From positions 3,540 through 67,539 of the forward strand of contig NZ_JBHUWD010000026.1 of the NCBI RefSeq assembly GCF_042670205.1: 64,000 bases of DNA, given 5' to 3'. The stretch is from Luteimicrobium sp042670205. Lineage in GTDB: Bacteria > Actinomycetota > Actinomycetes > Actinomycetales > Cellulomonadaceae. Positions within the stretch are counted from its first letter, which is position 1. The number at the start of each line of letters is the position of its first letter. Under the pieces are notes generated by a model. It had not been told where the DNA came from. It was given only the letters and a program-made list of their open reading frames with translations, and did no database searches. The translations under genes and the position numbers were made by a program. Shown here piece by piece: positions 16,863-26,418 of the stretch.

Positions 16863-19102
16863 GACGGCGTGCCCTCTCGGGCGCCCTCGGCCCGCTCCCC
16901 CGTCGGCTCCTGCTCGGCGGGGTCGGCCGGCGCGACGGCCGCTCCGGGGCCGAGGCCGAGCGCGCCCAGCCAGGCGACGAGCTGGCGGTGCACCGCGTCG
17001 GCGCCCACGAGCCGGCGACCGTCGGCCGGCCCGGCCCGCAGCGCGTCGTCGACCTCCCACGCGGCCGGGTGGACCAGCACCGCCTGGTTCTGCTCGCCGC
17101 CGAGCCCGCCGTGCGACCCGACGAGACCTTCGAACGGGTGCACGAGCCCCGCGTCGTCGACCGACGACACGACCAGCAGGTCGGCCGCCGACTCGAGCCC
17201 GGCGGCGCGTGCCAGGTCGGCCGCGGCCCGCGGCCCGTACACCGCGGTCGGGTCCTCCCCCTCGACCGCGCCCGTGACCAGGTGCCGCAGGCCGTGCGCG
17301 CCGAGCGCGACCGGGTGGCCGTCGTCGTCGCGACCCACGACGACGCCCACGCCCGGGTGCGCCGCCAGCCCGGGCACGAGGTCCGGCCAGCGCTCGACGA
17401 GGCGCGAGAGCCGCAGCGGCTCGTCCGCCCTGGTCACCCACACGCCCGCGAAGTTCCCGGACGCGGCGACGACGAGCTCCTGGTCGGTCGCGAGGCCCGG
17501 ACCCTCGTCGGCCCGCGCGGTCCGGTCGCCCGCGGCGCGCCCCGTCTCGGGCCCGACGGCGTCGTGCCCGCGGGCCGTCCCGGACAGCGCGCGCAGCGCC
17601 TCGGCGACCTCGTGCCACTGCTCGCCGCGCTCGCCGCGTGCCTGGGCGGTGGCGACGTCGCGCCGGGGGCCCCGGCGCTCGTCGTCGGACGGGGCGGGCC
17701 AGGGGTCGGTGCCGGTGAGCCGGCGCACGAGCGACTCGAGCGTGAACCCGTAGGTCTTCGCGAACGGCTCGCCGAGCGACTGGCCGTGGTCGGAGAGCAC
17801 GACGACGTCGTAGGGTCGCGCGGTCTGCCGCCCGAGCTGCTCGAGGAGCCCGACGACGCGGTCGAGGCCCTCGAGCGAGCGCAGCGACTCGGGGCGGAGC
17901 GGCCCGGCGTGGTGGGCGACCTCGTCGTGGTCGACGAAGTCCACGAAGATCACGGGCGCGCCCTCGACCATCTGCTCGGCGACGAGCGAGGTGTTGAGGT
18001 CGCGCAGCAGCACGTTGGTGATGGCACGCAGGGCCGGGTAGGCGCCGAGGCGGGAGACCCGTGGCTCGACGCGCCGCGCCGTCTGCTGCCAGCCCTGGTA
18101 GAGCTCCTTGACGAGCTCGCCGACCGTCAGCAGCAGCGCGCGGGCCAGCACGAACGGGCTCGAGCAGAACTCGACGAACGTCGCGCCGGGTCCGAGCCCG
18201 CGGCGCGCGCGGCTCACGACGAGCAGGTTCGTCGCCGCCCCACCGCTGAACATCGTCGACACGGCCGCCCCGCCGCCGGCGAGCAGCCCCGGGCCGGCCT
18301 CGGCGAGCCGCTCCTCGAGTAGCGCGGCGTCACGCGGGTGGTTGGTGACGAGGAGGCGGTCGAGCTCGCGGTCCCACCACCGGAACGCGGGGACGCGGTC
18401 CGCGGCGCCGTGCAGCAGTCCGGCCTGGCTCGCGGGCGTCGTCGAAGGGACCTGCGCCCACCACGGCTCGAGCCGGTGCGTGCCGTCCCGCAGCCAGCGC
18501 GTCAGCGTGGGCGCGAGCCCCGCCTGGACGGCGAACTCGAGCGTGCCCTGCGCGAGCCCGTCGAGCTGGACGACCAGGACGCCCCGCTCGCCGTCCGGCG
18601 GCGGCGCGGCGGAACCGGCGGCGCCCGCGCGGTGGGCGGCCCGCGCGCGTCGCCGGGCGCCCCGGCGCGCCCGACGACGCAGGTCGCCGAGCACGTAGTC
18701 GTTGTCCCGCAGGCCGAGGAGCCAGCGCCCGACCGCCATCACGACGGCGGCGACCACGAGGACCGGGACGACGTCCGTGCCGTGGGAGAGGTGCAGCCCC
18801 GGCACGTGCACGAGAGCCGCCCACGCGATCAGGACCTGCGCGGCGAGCCCGAGGAGCAGGGCGGCGAGCGGCCCGAACCGTGCGGCGAGCAGGCGCAGCG
18901 CCGGGCGGACCAGCGCGTCCCCGACCGTCACGATCAGCCCCACCAGGAGGACCGACCACGGCTCGGACACCGACACGCCCGGCACGACGAGCAGCGCGAC
19001 CGCGAGGCCCGCCGTCGTCGCGACGAGCGACCAGACCGACTCGCGCAGGTCGGCGACGCGGGACGCCCGGTCCCGGCTCGCCTGCGCGGCCGCGAGGTCC
19101 AT
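16859..19102 (-). CDS. Membrane-anchored alkaline-phosphatase-superfamily phosphodiesterase with holin-like N-terminus
   Basis: The 747-residue protein has four predicted membrane helices in the first 130 residues, resembling the mycobacterial four-helix phage-holin-like superfamily, then a large type I phosphodiesterase/nucleotide pyrophosphatase domain. Metal and nucleophile positions are visible in VVQLDGLA, PSTTPASQAGLLHG (nucleophile Thr or Ser), FVDFVDHDEVAHHAG, VVVLSDHGQS and GLVGSHGGLGG. The catalytic domain would face the cytoplasm or exterior depending on helix count. The start ATG at 19102 shares one base with the stop of the DUF3046 gene (TGATG). The substrate is unknown; a lipid- or nucleotide-linked phosphodiester is possible. 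Confidence 0.85.
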   Translation of the reverse strand: MDLAAAQASRDRASRVADLRESVWSLVATTAGLAVALLVVPGVSVSEPWSVLLVGLIVTVGDALVRPALRLLAARFGPLAALLLGLAAQVLIAWAALVHVPGLHLSHGTDVVPVLVVAAVVMAVGRWLLGLRDNDYVLGDLRRRARRGARRRARAAHRAGAAGSAAPPPDGERGVLVVQLDGLAQGTLEFAVQAGLAPTLTRWLRDGTHRLEPWWAQVPSTTPASQAGLLHGAADRVPAFRWWDRELDRLLVTNHPRDAALLEERLAEAGPGLLAGGGAAVSTMFSGGAATNLLVVSRARRGLGPGATFVEFCSSPFVLARALLLTVGELVKELYQGWQQTARRVEPRVSRLGAYPALRAITNVLLRDLNTSLVAEQMVEGAPVIFVDFVDHDEVAHHAGPLRPESLRSLEGLDRVVGLLEQLGRQTARPYDVVVLSDHGQSLGEPFAKTYGFTLESLVRRLTGTDPWPAPSDDERRGPRRDVATAQARGERGEQWHEVAEALRALSGTARGHDAVGPETGRAAGDRTARADEGPGLATDQELVVAASGNFAGVWVTRADEPLRLSRLVERWPDLVPGLAAHPGVGVVVGRDDDGHPVALGAHGLRHLVTGAVEGEDPTAVYGPRAAADLARAAGLESAADLLVVSSVDDAGLVHPFEGLVGSHGGLGGEQNQAVLVHPAAWEVDDALRAGPADGRRLVGADAVHRQLVAWLGALGLGPGAAVAPADPAEQEPTGERAEGAREGTPS

Positions 19103-19335
19103 CAGCGCGCCGGGGGTGCCGGACGGCGCCGGTCGGAGCCCCAGCGCCGGGCGTCGGGCACCTCCATGGCGTCGCACAGCGCGTGCCAGACGACGCGCGG
19201 ATCGACGCCGTCGTCGAGCGCCTGGACGGCGGTGCGCGAGCCCAGCTCGGTGAGGACCTGGACGTCCGCGAGCGTCCGCCCGTAGGCGTCACCGAACACG
19301 TCGTCCACCAGGGACCAGAACTCGCTGTAGCGCAC
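19102..19335 (-). CDS. DUF3046 family protein
   Basis: The small 77-residue protein has the DUF3046 pattern RYSEFWSLVDDVFGDAYGRTLADVQVLTELGSRT and a later RVVWHALCDAMEVP. The family is found almost only in actinobacteria, next to recA (as in Mycobacterium). Its role is not known. It begins with a GTG at 19335 and ends coupled to the phosphodiesterase gene. It diverges from lhr across a 65-bp gap. Confidence 0.88.
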   Translation of the reverse strand: MRYSEFWSLVDDVFGDAYGRTLADVQVLTELGSRTAVQALDDGVDPRVVWHALCDAMEVPDARRWGSDRRRPAPPAR

Positions 19336-19388
19336 GGCACCAGCCTGCCACGAGCCGCCCACCCGGGGCGGGTGTGGGCGCGCCCGAC

Positions 19389-19394
19389 CACAAT
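19389..19394 (+). promoter_or_regulatory. Possible -10 box for leaderless lhr (CACAAT)
   Basis: CACAAT is followed by 6 nt and the GTG at 19401. The first base departs from TANNNT. It is offered as support for the start rather than as a firm promoter. Confidence 0.3.
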
Positions 19395-19400
19395 GGGACG

Positions 19401-22400
19401 GTGCCCCGCTCACCCTCCGCTCCTGGCCCCGCGGGCCTCGGCCGCTTCGGCGCGTCGACGCGCGACTGGTTCGCGGGCGCGTTCGAGGCGCCGACGGCGG
19501 CGCAGACCGGAGCGTGGGACGCGATCGGCAGCGACCGGCACGCGCTCGTGGTCGCGCCCACCGGCTCCGGCAAGACGCTCGCCGCGTTCCTGTGGTCGAT
19601 CGACCGGCTCGTGGGGGCCACGGACCCGGAGCCCGAGCCTGCCCGCCGCTGCCGGGTCGTGTACGTGTCCCCGCTCAAGGCGCTCGCGGCGGACGTCGAG
19701 CGGAACCTGCGCTCGCCGCTGACGGGCATCCGGCAGGCGGCAGCCCGCCGCGGCGAGGCGGTGCGCGAGGTCCGGGTCGGGCTGCGCACGGGCGACACGC
19801 CGGCCCGCGAGCGGCGCACGTTCGCCACGGCCCCGCCCGACGTGCTGGTGACGACGCCCGAGTCGCTGTTCCTCGTGCTGACGTCGGGCGCCCGGGACGG
19901 CCTGGCGGGCGTGGAGACGGTGATCGTCGACGAGATCCACGCGCTCGCCGGGACCAAGCGCGGCGCGCACCTCGCCCTGACGCTCGAGCGGCTCGACGCG
20001 CTCCTGGAGCGCCCGGCACAGCGGATCGGGCTGTCGGCGACGGTGCGGCCCGTGGACGCGGTCGCGGCGTTCCTCGCGGGGTCGCGAACGGATGCGGACG
20101 GAGGCCGGGACGTCGTCGTCGTGCAGCCGCCCGCGAGCAAGCGCCTGCGGATCGACGTCGAGGTGCCGGTGCCGGACCTCGCCGACCTGCGCGCGACGCC
20201 GCTCGCGGTGCCGGCGGGCGCGGGCGGGGGCCTCCCGCCGCTGCCCGAGGGCGAGCCGGACCTGTCGGGCCCTGCCGCCGTGCCGCTCCCGCTGCCCGGC
20301 GACGCCGGCGGACCGGGCGGGGGCACGGCGCCGAGGGCCTCGATCTGGCCGCACGTCGAGGAGCGGATCGTCGACCTGGTCGCCGCGGACACCGGCGCGG
20401 ACGAGGTCGCGCACCACGCGGCGGGCCGGGTGCAGCGCTCGACGCTCGTCTTCACGAACTCGCGCCGGGGCGCGGAGCGGCTGACCGCGCGCCTCAACGA
20501 GCTGTGGGCCGAGCGGCAGGGCGAGGAGGTCCTCGACCCCGGCACCGTGCGCGCGGCGCAGGTCCAGGCGCAGTCGGGCGCGAGCGCAGGCATCGAGCCG
20601 GTCGTCGCGCGCGCCCACCACGGGTCGATGAGCCGCGCGGAGCGCACCCGGACGGAGACCGAGCTCAAGGAGGGCCGGCTGCCCGCGGTCGTGGCCACCA
20701 GCTCGCTCGAGCTCGGCATCGACATGGGCGCGATCGACCTCGTCGTGCAGGTCGGCTCGCCGCCCAGCGTCGCGAGCGGGCTGCAGCGGCTGGGGCGCGC
20801 GGGGCACCAGGTGGGTGCCGAGTCGCACGGGGTGATCTTCCCGACGTTCCGTGGCGACCTCGTCCCGGCGACGGTGGTGGCGCAGCGCATGCTCGCGGGC
20901 GAGATCGAGCAGGTGCACGTGCTGCGCAACCCGCTCGACGTGCTCGCGCAGCAGGTCGTGGCGATGGTCGCGATGGACGAGTGGACGGTCGACGACCTCG
21001 CCGCGGTGGTCCGCCGCGCTCTGCCCTTCGAGCACCTCACGGACGGCGCGCTCACCGCGGTCCTCGACATGCTCGCCGGGCGCTACCCGAGCGAGGAGTT
21101 CGCGGAGCTGCGGGCGCGCGTCGTGTGGGACCGCGCGTCGGGCACCCTCACGGCACGGCCGGGGGCCGGGCGGCTCGCGGTCACGAGCGGCGGCACCATC
21201 CCGGACCGCGGGATGTACGGGGTGTTCCTCGTGGGGTCGGGCGACGACCCGACGGTCGAGGAGCTCGGCGACCCCGTGACCGGACCGTCCGGGCCGCGCG
21301 GCGGCACCGGTCGGGCCCCCCGCCGCGTGGGCGAGCTCGACGAGGAGATGGTCTACGAGTCGCGTGTCGGCGACACGTTCACGCTCGGCTCGAGCACGTG
21401 GCGCATCGAGGAGATCACCCCCGACCGGGTGCTCGTCTCCCCCGCACCCGGGCTGCCGGGGCGGCTGCCGTTCTGGAAGGGCGACTCCCCCGGGCGCCCG
21501 GCCGAGCTCGGCGCGGCGATCGGCGCGTGGGTGCGCGAGACGTCCGGGACCGCGGCGGGCGACCCGGACGCGGCGCACGCGCGCCTGCGCGACGCCGGCC
21601 TCGACGGCTGGGCGGCGGACAACCTGCTCGCCTACCTCGCCGACCAGCGCACCGCGACGGGTGCCGTGCCCGACGACCGGACCGTCGTCGTCGAGCGGTT
21701 CCGCGACGAGCTGGGCGACTGGCGGGTCGTGCTGCACTCACCCTACGGAGCACGCGTGCACGCGCCGTGGGCGCTCGTCGTGGCGCGGCGGCTGCGCGAG
21801 CGCCTCGGCGTCGACGTCGCCGCCATGCACTCCGACGACGGCATCGTCCTGCGCCTGCCGGACGTCGAAGGCGCGGTGGCTGGGTTCGATCTGCCCGGCG
21901 ACGGGCTCGGCGGCCTCGACGGGTCGGGCGACGCCGTCGCGTACGGCGGTTCCTCGGTCACCCTCGAGGACCTGCTCCTCGAGCCCGACGAGGTCGTCGA
22001 GGAGGTCCGTGACGCGCTCGGAGGGTCGGTGCTGTTCGCGGCGCGGTTCCGCGAGGCCGCGGCCCGCGCCCTGCTGCTGCCGCGCCGTCGGCCCGACAAG
22101 CGCCAGCCCTTGTGGCAGCAACGGCAGCGCTCGGCCCAGCTGCTGTCCGTCGCCTCGGGGTACCCGCAGTTCCCGATCGTGCTCGAGGCTGCCCGCGAGT
22201 GCCTCCAGGACGACTTCGACACCGCGGCGCTGGCCGACCTCATGCGCGCGGTGCAGGGCCGCCGGGTGCGCGTCGTCGAGGTGACGACGCAGACGCCGTC
22301 GCCGTTCGCGCAGTCGCTGCTGTTCGGCTACACCGCCCAGTTCCTGTACGACGGCGACGCCCCGCTCGCGGAGCGCCGCGCGGCCGCGCTCGCGCTCGAC

Positions 22401-24485
22401 CCGGCGCTGCTGTCCGAGCTGCTCGGAGGCGACGGCACGAGCCAGCTCGCGGACCTGCTCGACCCCGAGCAGGTCGAGCGGACCGAGGCGGAGCTGCAGG
22501 CCCTCGCCCCGAACCGTCAGGCCCGCGACGCCGAGGGCCTGTGGGACGTGCTGCGGCGGTTGGGACCGCTCCCGACTGCTGCGCTCGTCGAGCGGACGCG
22601 CCCGGACGGCCAGGCCGAGGCACCGGCCTGGCTGGCCGGTCTCGAGGCGGCCCGCCGCGTCATGCGGGTGCGCGTCGCAGGGGCGCCGGACGGCTCGCAG
22701 GACCAGTGGGCCGTCGTCGAGGACGCGGCACGGCTGCGGGACGGGCTGGGCGTCGCGCTCCCGGTCGGCCTGCCCGAGGTGTTCCTCGAGCCGGTCCCGG
22801 ACCCGCTGGGCGACCTCGTGCGCCGGCACGCCCGCACGCACGGACCGTTCCCCGCCGCCGACGTCGCGACCCGATTCGGCGTCGCGCGCGCCGTCGCGAC
22901 GGAGGTGCTCGTGCGCCTCACCGGCGCGGGCACGCTGGTGCGCGGGCGCCTCCGGCCGCCCTCGCTCGGCGGGGTGGGTGACGAGTTCTGCGACGCCGAC
23001 GTGCTGCGGACCCTGCGGCGGCGGTCGCTGGCGGCGCTGCGGGCCGAGGTCGAACCGGTGCCGGGAGGCGCGCTCGGGCTGTTCCTCCCGGCGTGGCAGG
23101 GGGTCACCGGAGGCGCCGGGGCGGTCGGCGGACCGTCGACGGGCGCGCTGCGCGGGGTGGACGGCCTGCTGCGCGTCGTCGAACAGCTCTCCGGCGCCGC
23201 GGTCCCCGCGAGCGCGCTCGAGACGCTCGTCCTCCCGGCACGGGTCCGCGACTACGCACCCGCGCTCCTCGACGAGCTGACCACGTCGGGCGAGGTGCTG
23301 TGGTGCGGGCACGCGGCGCTGCCGGGCTCGGGCGGCGGCGACGGGCTCGTGAGCCTGCACCTCGCCGAGACCGCTCACCTCACGCTGCCCGCCGTCGCCG
23401 CGCTCGACGACACGGGCGCGGGGACGCCGCTGCACCTCGCGGTCCTCGAGGTGCTCGAGCACGCCGGCGGCCTGTTCCTCGGGCGCGTCGCGGAGCTCGT
23501 CGAGGCGTCTCAGAACGAGGTCCTGGAGGCCTTGTGGGACCTGGTGTGGGCCGGGCGGGTCACCAACGACGGGCTCGGGGCGCTCCGCTCGCGCCTCGGT
23601 CCCGCGGGCGGCACCCACCGGGCTCCCCGCACCGCGGGCCGGGCCCGCCCGGTCCGGCGCGCCGGGCTCGGTGCGCTCGGCCTGGGCCGCCCGCCCGGCG
23701 CGCGCGCCGCCGCGGAGCTGCGAGGCGGCGGCGGGCGCTGGGCCGCGCTGCCCGGCCGCGAACCGGATCCCACCCGCCGGACGACGGCGCTCGCCTCGGT
23801 CCTGCTCGACCGGTACGGCGTCCTCACGCGGGGCGTGGCGAGCGCCGAGGGCGTCGTCGACTACTTCCGCGGCGTCTACCGCGTCCTGGCCGAGCAGGAG
23901 TCGCTGGGACGGGTGCGTCGCGGGTACTTCGTCGAGCACCTCGGCGGCTCGCAGTTCGCGGTGCCCGGCGCCGTCGACGCGCTGCGGTCGCACGCCACGG
24001 ACCTGGAAGGCCTTGCCGAGCACCCCGAGCGGGCGCGTCCGCTCCTGCTCGCCGCGACCGACCCCGCCAACCCGTACGGCGCGGCGCTCCCGTGGCCCGA
24101 GACGCAGTCCGCTGCCTCGGCACCCGTCGACGCGAACGGGCGGCGGGCCGGCGGGGCGCGCCCGGGGCGCAAGGCGGGCGCCGTCGTCGTGCTCGTGGGC
24201 GGGGCGCTCGTCGCGTACGTCGAGCGTGGCGGGCGGTCGGCCCTGACGTTCACGGCCGACGAGACGGCCCTCGCGGTCGCGGCCCGGGAGCTCGGCGCCG
24301 CCGTGGGCGACGGCCGGCTCGGGCGGCTGACGGTCGTGCGGCTCGACGGCGCGCCCGCGCTCGACGCCGTCGCGTCCGGCAGCGGGACCACGCCCGCGGC
24401 CCGCGCGCTCCTCGCCGCGGGGTTCGCGCCCACGCCGGGCGGGTTGCGTCGTACAGCGGGACGGGGGCCGGGTGCCCGAGGGTGA
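19401..24485 (+). CDS. lhr: Large ATP-dependent helicase Lhr
   Basis: This 1694-residue superfamily 2 helicase of the long actinobacterial Lhr type translocates 3'-5' on single-stranded DNA and unwinds RNA:DNA hybrids. Walker A is APTGSGKTLAAFLW, the DEIH box is in IVDEIHALAGTKRGAHL, followed by SAT in LSATVRPVDA. The second RecA domain has TSSLELGIDMGAIDLVVQ and LQRLGRAGH. The rest is the winged-helix core plus the long C-terminal domain. The GTG at 19401 is chosen from the -10 spacing; a GTG at 19374 would add 9 residues. It overlaps the following nei gene by 14 bp, which fits a shared repair role. Confidence 0.95.
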   Translation: MPRSPSAPGPAGLGRFGASTRDWFAGAFEAPTAAQTGAWDAIGSDRHALVVAPTGSGKTLAAFLWSIDRLVGATDPEPEPARRCRVVYVSPLKALAADVERNLRSPLTGIRQAAARRGEAVREVRVGLRTGDTPARERRTFATAPPDVLVTTPESLFLVLTSGARDGLAGVETVIVDEIHALAGTKRGAHLALTLERLDALLERPAQRIGLSATVRPVDAVAAFLAGSRTDADGGRDVVVVQPPASKRLRIDVEVPVPDLADLRATPLAVPAGAGGGLPPLPEGEPDLSGPAAVPLPLPGDAGGPGGGTAPRASIWPHVEERIVDLVAADTGADEVAHHAAGRVQRSTLVFTNSRRGAERLTARLNELWAERQGEEVLDPGTVRAAQVQAQSGASAGIEPVVARAHHGSMSRAERTRTETELKEGRLPAVVATSSLELGIDMGAIDLVVQVGSPPSVASGLQRLGRAGHQVGAESHGVIFPTFRGDLVPATVVAQRMLAGEIEQVHVLRNPLDVLAQQVVAMVAMDEWTVDDLAAVVRRALPFEHLTDGALTAVLDMLAGRYPSEEFAELRARVVWDRASGTLTARPGAGRLAVTSGGTIPDRGMYGVFLVGSGDDPTVEELGDPVTGPSGPRGGTGRAPRRVGELDEEMVYESRVGDTFTLGSSTWRIEEITPDRVLVSPAPGLPGRLPFWKGDSPGRPAELGAAIGAWVRETSGTAAGDPDAAHARLRDAGLDGWAADNLLAYLADQRTATGAVPDDRTVVVERFRDELGDWRVVLHSPYGARVHAPWALVVARRLRERLGVDVAAMHSDDGIVLRLPDVEGAVAGFDLPGDGLGGLDGSGDAVAYGGSSVTLEDLLLEPDEVVEEVRDALGGSVLFAARFREAAARALLLPRRRPDKRQPLWQQRQRSAQLLSVASGYPQFPIVLEAARECLQDDFDTAALADLMRAVQGRRVRVVEVTTQTPSPFAQSLLFGYTAQFLYDGDAPLAERRAAALALDPALLSELLGGDGTSQLADLLDPEQVERTEAELQALAPNRQARDAEGLWDVLRRLGPLPTAALVERTRPDGQAEAPAWLAGLEAARRVMRVRVAGAPDGSQDQWAVVEDAARLRDGLGVALPVGLPEVFLEPVPDPLGDLVRRHARTHGPFPAADVATRFGVARAVATEVLVRLTGAGTLVRGRLRPPSLGGVGDEFCDADVLRTLRRRSLAALRAEVEPVPGGALGLFLPAWQGVTGGAGAVGGPSTGALRGVDGLLRVVEQLSGAAVPASALETLVLPARVRDYAPALLDELTTSGEVLWCGHAALPGSGGGDGLVSLHLAETAHLTLPAVAALDDTGAGTPLHLAVLEVLEHAGGLFLGRVAELVEASQNEVLEALWDLVWAGRVTNDGLGALRSRLGPAGGTHRAPRTAGRARPVRRAGLGALGLGRPPGARAAAELRGGGGRWAALPGREPDPTRRTTALASVLLDRYGVLTRGVASAEGVVDYFRGVYRVLAEQESLGRVRRGYFVEHLGGSQFAVPGAVDALRSHATDLEGLAEHPERARPLLLAATDPANPYGAALPWPETQSAASAPVDANGRRAGGARPGRKAGAVVVLVGGALVAYVERGGRSALTFTADETALAVAARELGAAVGDGRLGRLTVVRLDGAPALDAVASGSGTTPAARALLAAGFAPTPGGLRRTAGRGPGARG

Positions 24486-25353
24486 CGTCGTCCTGCTCAC
24501 GGCCCGGCGGCTCGACGCCGCCCTGCGCGGGCGCCCGCTCGACCGCGCCGACCTGCGGTGGCCGACGGCGTTCGAGGTCGACCTCGTGGGCCGGACCGTG
24601 CGCGAGGTCGCGACCTACGGCAAGCACCTGCTGACCCGGTTCGACGACGGCCGCACGCTCCGCACGCACCTGCGGATGGACGGCACGTGGCGCATCGCCC
24701 GGACCGGGACGCCGCAGGCGCGGGCGCGCGACCCCCGGGTGCGGGCGGTGCTGGGGAACACGACGTGGACGTGCGTCGGGACGGATCTCGGGATGCTCGA
24801 CGTGGTCCGGACCCGCGACGAGCGCACGCTCCTCGGCGACCTCGGCCCCGACCTGCTCGCCGACGGCTTCGACGTGGCCGCGCCCGGTCACGGGACCGGG
24901 CGCAGCGCGGGCGTCGACGTGGCGACCGAGCGGATCCTCGCCGCCGACGCCGCGGGCGGCTTCCGCCACGAGCACGACCCCGGCGAGGGCGCGCCGCTCG
25001 CCGAGCTGCTCCTCAGCCAGCGGGGGGTCGCCGGGATCGGCACGATCTACGCGGCGGAGACCCTTTTCGCGCACCGGCTGTGGCCCTGGGCCTCGGCCCG
25101 CGCCGTCGGGCCGGGCGTCGTCCGCGACCTCCTGCTGACCGCGCGCCGGCTCGAGCTGGCGGCCGTCGCGACGGGCCCCCAGGCGCAGGAGCGGTACGTC
25201 CACGGACGCGAAGGACGGCCGTGCCGCGTGTGCGGCACGACCGTCCAGGTGGGAGTCGCGAACCGGCCGCCGTACGAGCGGCCGGTGTTCTGGTGCCCGG
25301 TCTGCCAGGCGCCCGGTCAGCCGACCGGGGCGAGGTCCTCCGGGGCGCCGTAG
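24472..25353 (+). CDS. nei2: Formamidopyrimidine/endonuclease VIII-type DNA glycosylase
   Basis: The 293-residue base-excision enzyme of the Fpg/Nei family starts with the catalytic Pro2-Glu3 (start GTG then PEGDVV). It carries the helix-two-turn-helix in LLLSQRGVAGIGTIYAAETLF and a C-terminal zinc finger with cysteines in CRVCGTT and CPVCQ. The lysine and asparagine positions fit Nei. It removes oxidised pyrimidines and nicks the strand. The gene overlaps the lhr 3' end; Lhr-Nei2 pairing is common in actinobacteria. Its 3' end overlaps convergent clgR by 37 bp. Confidence 0.93.
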   Translation: MPEGDVVLLTARRLDAALRGRPLDRADLRWPTAFEVDLVGRTVREVATYGKHLLTRFDDGRTLRTHLRMDGTWRIARTGTPQARARDPRVRAVLGNTTWTCVGTDLGMLDVVRTRDERTLLGDLGPDLLADGFDVAAPGHGTGRSAGVDVATERILAADAAGGFRHEHDPGEGAPLAELLLSQRGVAGIGTIYAAETLFAHRLWPWASARAVGPGVVRDLLLTARRLELAAVATGPQAQERYVHGREGRPCRVCGTTVQVGVANRPPYERPVFWCPVCQAPGQPTGARSSGAP

Positions 25354-25712
25354 CAGGCGCGGGAGGCGTCGGACAGGAGCTCGCGGACCAGGTCGTCGCG
25401 CTCCTCGGCCCGGCCGGCGGGCGTCGTGAGCGCGGACATCGTGAGGTCCGCGGGAACGGTGTCGGGGATGGAGAAGCCCTCGGCGACGGCCACGCGGTCG
25501 CTGACCTCGCGCAGCACGAGCCACAGGGGCACGTCGAGCGCGTCGCAGATCGACGCGAGGAGCTCGGACGAGGCCTCCTTCTGTCCGCGCTCGACCTCGC
25601 TGAGGTAACCCAGCGAGACCCGTGCGTCGGAGGAGACCTCACGCAGGGTACGGCCCTGACGCTGCCGGACGTCGCGGAGGACGTCACCGATCTCACGGCG
25701 GAGAACGATCAT
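25317..25712 (-). CDS. clgR: XRE-family transcriptional regulator, ClgR-like
   Basis: The 131-residue protein has an N-terminal helix-turn-helix (IGDVLRDVRQRQGRTLREVSSDARVSLGYLSEVERGQKEASSELLASICDAL gives all five helices) and a short C-terminal tail. ClgR regulators activate clp protease and stress genes in actinobacteria and lie beside cinA and pgsA, as here. The ATG at 25712 follows GAGAGGGGG, and upstream codons in the open frame have no homology. Clp-dependent degradation of ClgR is known in other genera; the C-terminal residues here end PVG rather than AA. Confidence 0.88.
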   Translation of the reverse strand: MIVLRREIGDVLRDVRQRQGRTLREVSSDARVSLGYLSEVERGQKEASSELLASICDALDVPLWLVLREVSDRVAVAEGFSIPDTVPADLTMSALTTPAGRAEERDDLVRELLSDASRACYGAPEDLAPVG

Positions 25713-25824
25713 CGGGCGGCCCCCTCTCGTCTGGTGCCCGTGCGACCCGGAGATGACGCTCACCGGGGTGACCGGGCGGCCCTTCGGCCTGTTGCTGCTC
25801 ATCGGCCTTTTACTGATCACGGCC

Positions 25825-25862
25825 AATCTAACGCACGGGGCTGCCACCTTGTTCCGCGAACA
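25825..25862 (-). promoter_or_regulatory. Promoter and candidate operator of clgR
   Basis: On the reverse strand a TAGATT -10 box occupies 25825-25830. The palindrome TGTTCCGCGAACA at 25850-25862 covers the expected -35 position. ClgR family members are often autoregulated, so this could be the operator, but I cannot match it firmly to a published ClgR box. The rest of 25713-25893 shows nothing clear. Confidence 0.4.
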
Positions 25863-25893
25863 CGGGGCGCTCACGGTTTTCCCCCGCTCCCCG

Positions 25894-26418
25894 CTACGCC
25901 CGGGGCGAAATCTCCGGCCCGCCGGCCCCGACACCGCCGGGCTCGCGCAGCACGTCGAGCGCGAGGGTGAGCGCCGCGTCGACGGCGGAGGCCCGCACCG
26001 CGGCCCGCCCGCCGTCGAGGTGGAGCTCGCGCACCACGGTCGACCCGGGCGCGACGACGGCCACGAACACCAGACCGGGCGCGTGCCCGTCCTGCGGGTC
26101 CGGCCCGGCGACCCCGGTCGTCGCGACCCCGACGTCCGAACCGGTCGCGCGCCGCACCCCGGCGGCCATGGCGAGCGCCGTCGGGCCGGCGACGGGGCCG
26201 AGCCGGCTCAGGAGCTCGCCGTCGACGCCGAGCAGCCGCGCCTTGAGGTCCGTCGCGTACGCGACGACACCGCCGCGCAGCACGGCGGACGCGCCGGGGA
26301 CCTCGACGAGCGCGCTGGTGAGGGCGCCGCCCGTGAGCGACTCCGCGACCCCGAGCGTCCAGCCCTGCGCGCGGCACAGCTCGAGGACGCGCGCCGCGTC
26401 CGGTCGGCCCGCGCTCAC
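25894..26418 (-). CDS. CinA C-terminal-type nicotinamide-nucleotide amidohydrolase
   Basis: The 174-residue protein is the stand-alone CinA C-terminal domain (PncC type), which deamidates nicotinamide mononucleotide in NAD recycling. Characteristic segments are LGVAESLTGGALTSALVEVPGAS, LRGGVVAYATDLKARLLGV, MAAGVRRATGSDVGVATTGVAGPDPQDG and GLVFVAV. It starts with a GTG at 26418 that overlaps the pgsA stop as GTGA. The cinA domain between pgsA and clgR is the standard actinobacterial order. The N-terminal molybdopterin-like domain of full CinA is absent. Confidence 0.93.
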   Translation of the reverse strand: MSAGRPDAARVLELCRAQGWTLGVAESLTGGALTSALVEVPGASAVLRGGVVAYATDLKARLLGVDGELLSRLGPVAGPTALAMAAGVRRATGSDVGVATTGVAGPDPQDGHAPGLVFVAVVAPGSTVVRELHLDGGRAAVRASAVDAALTLALDVLREPGGVGAGGPEISPRA

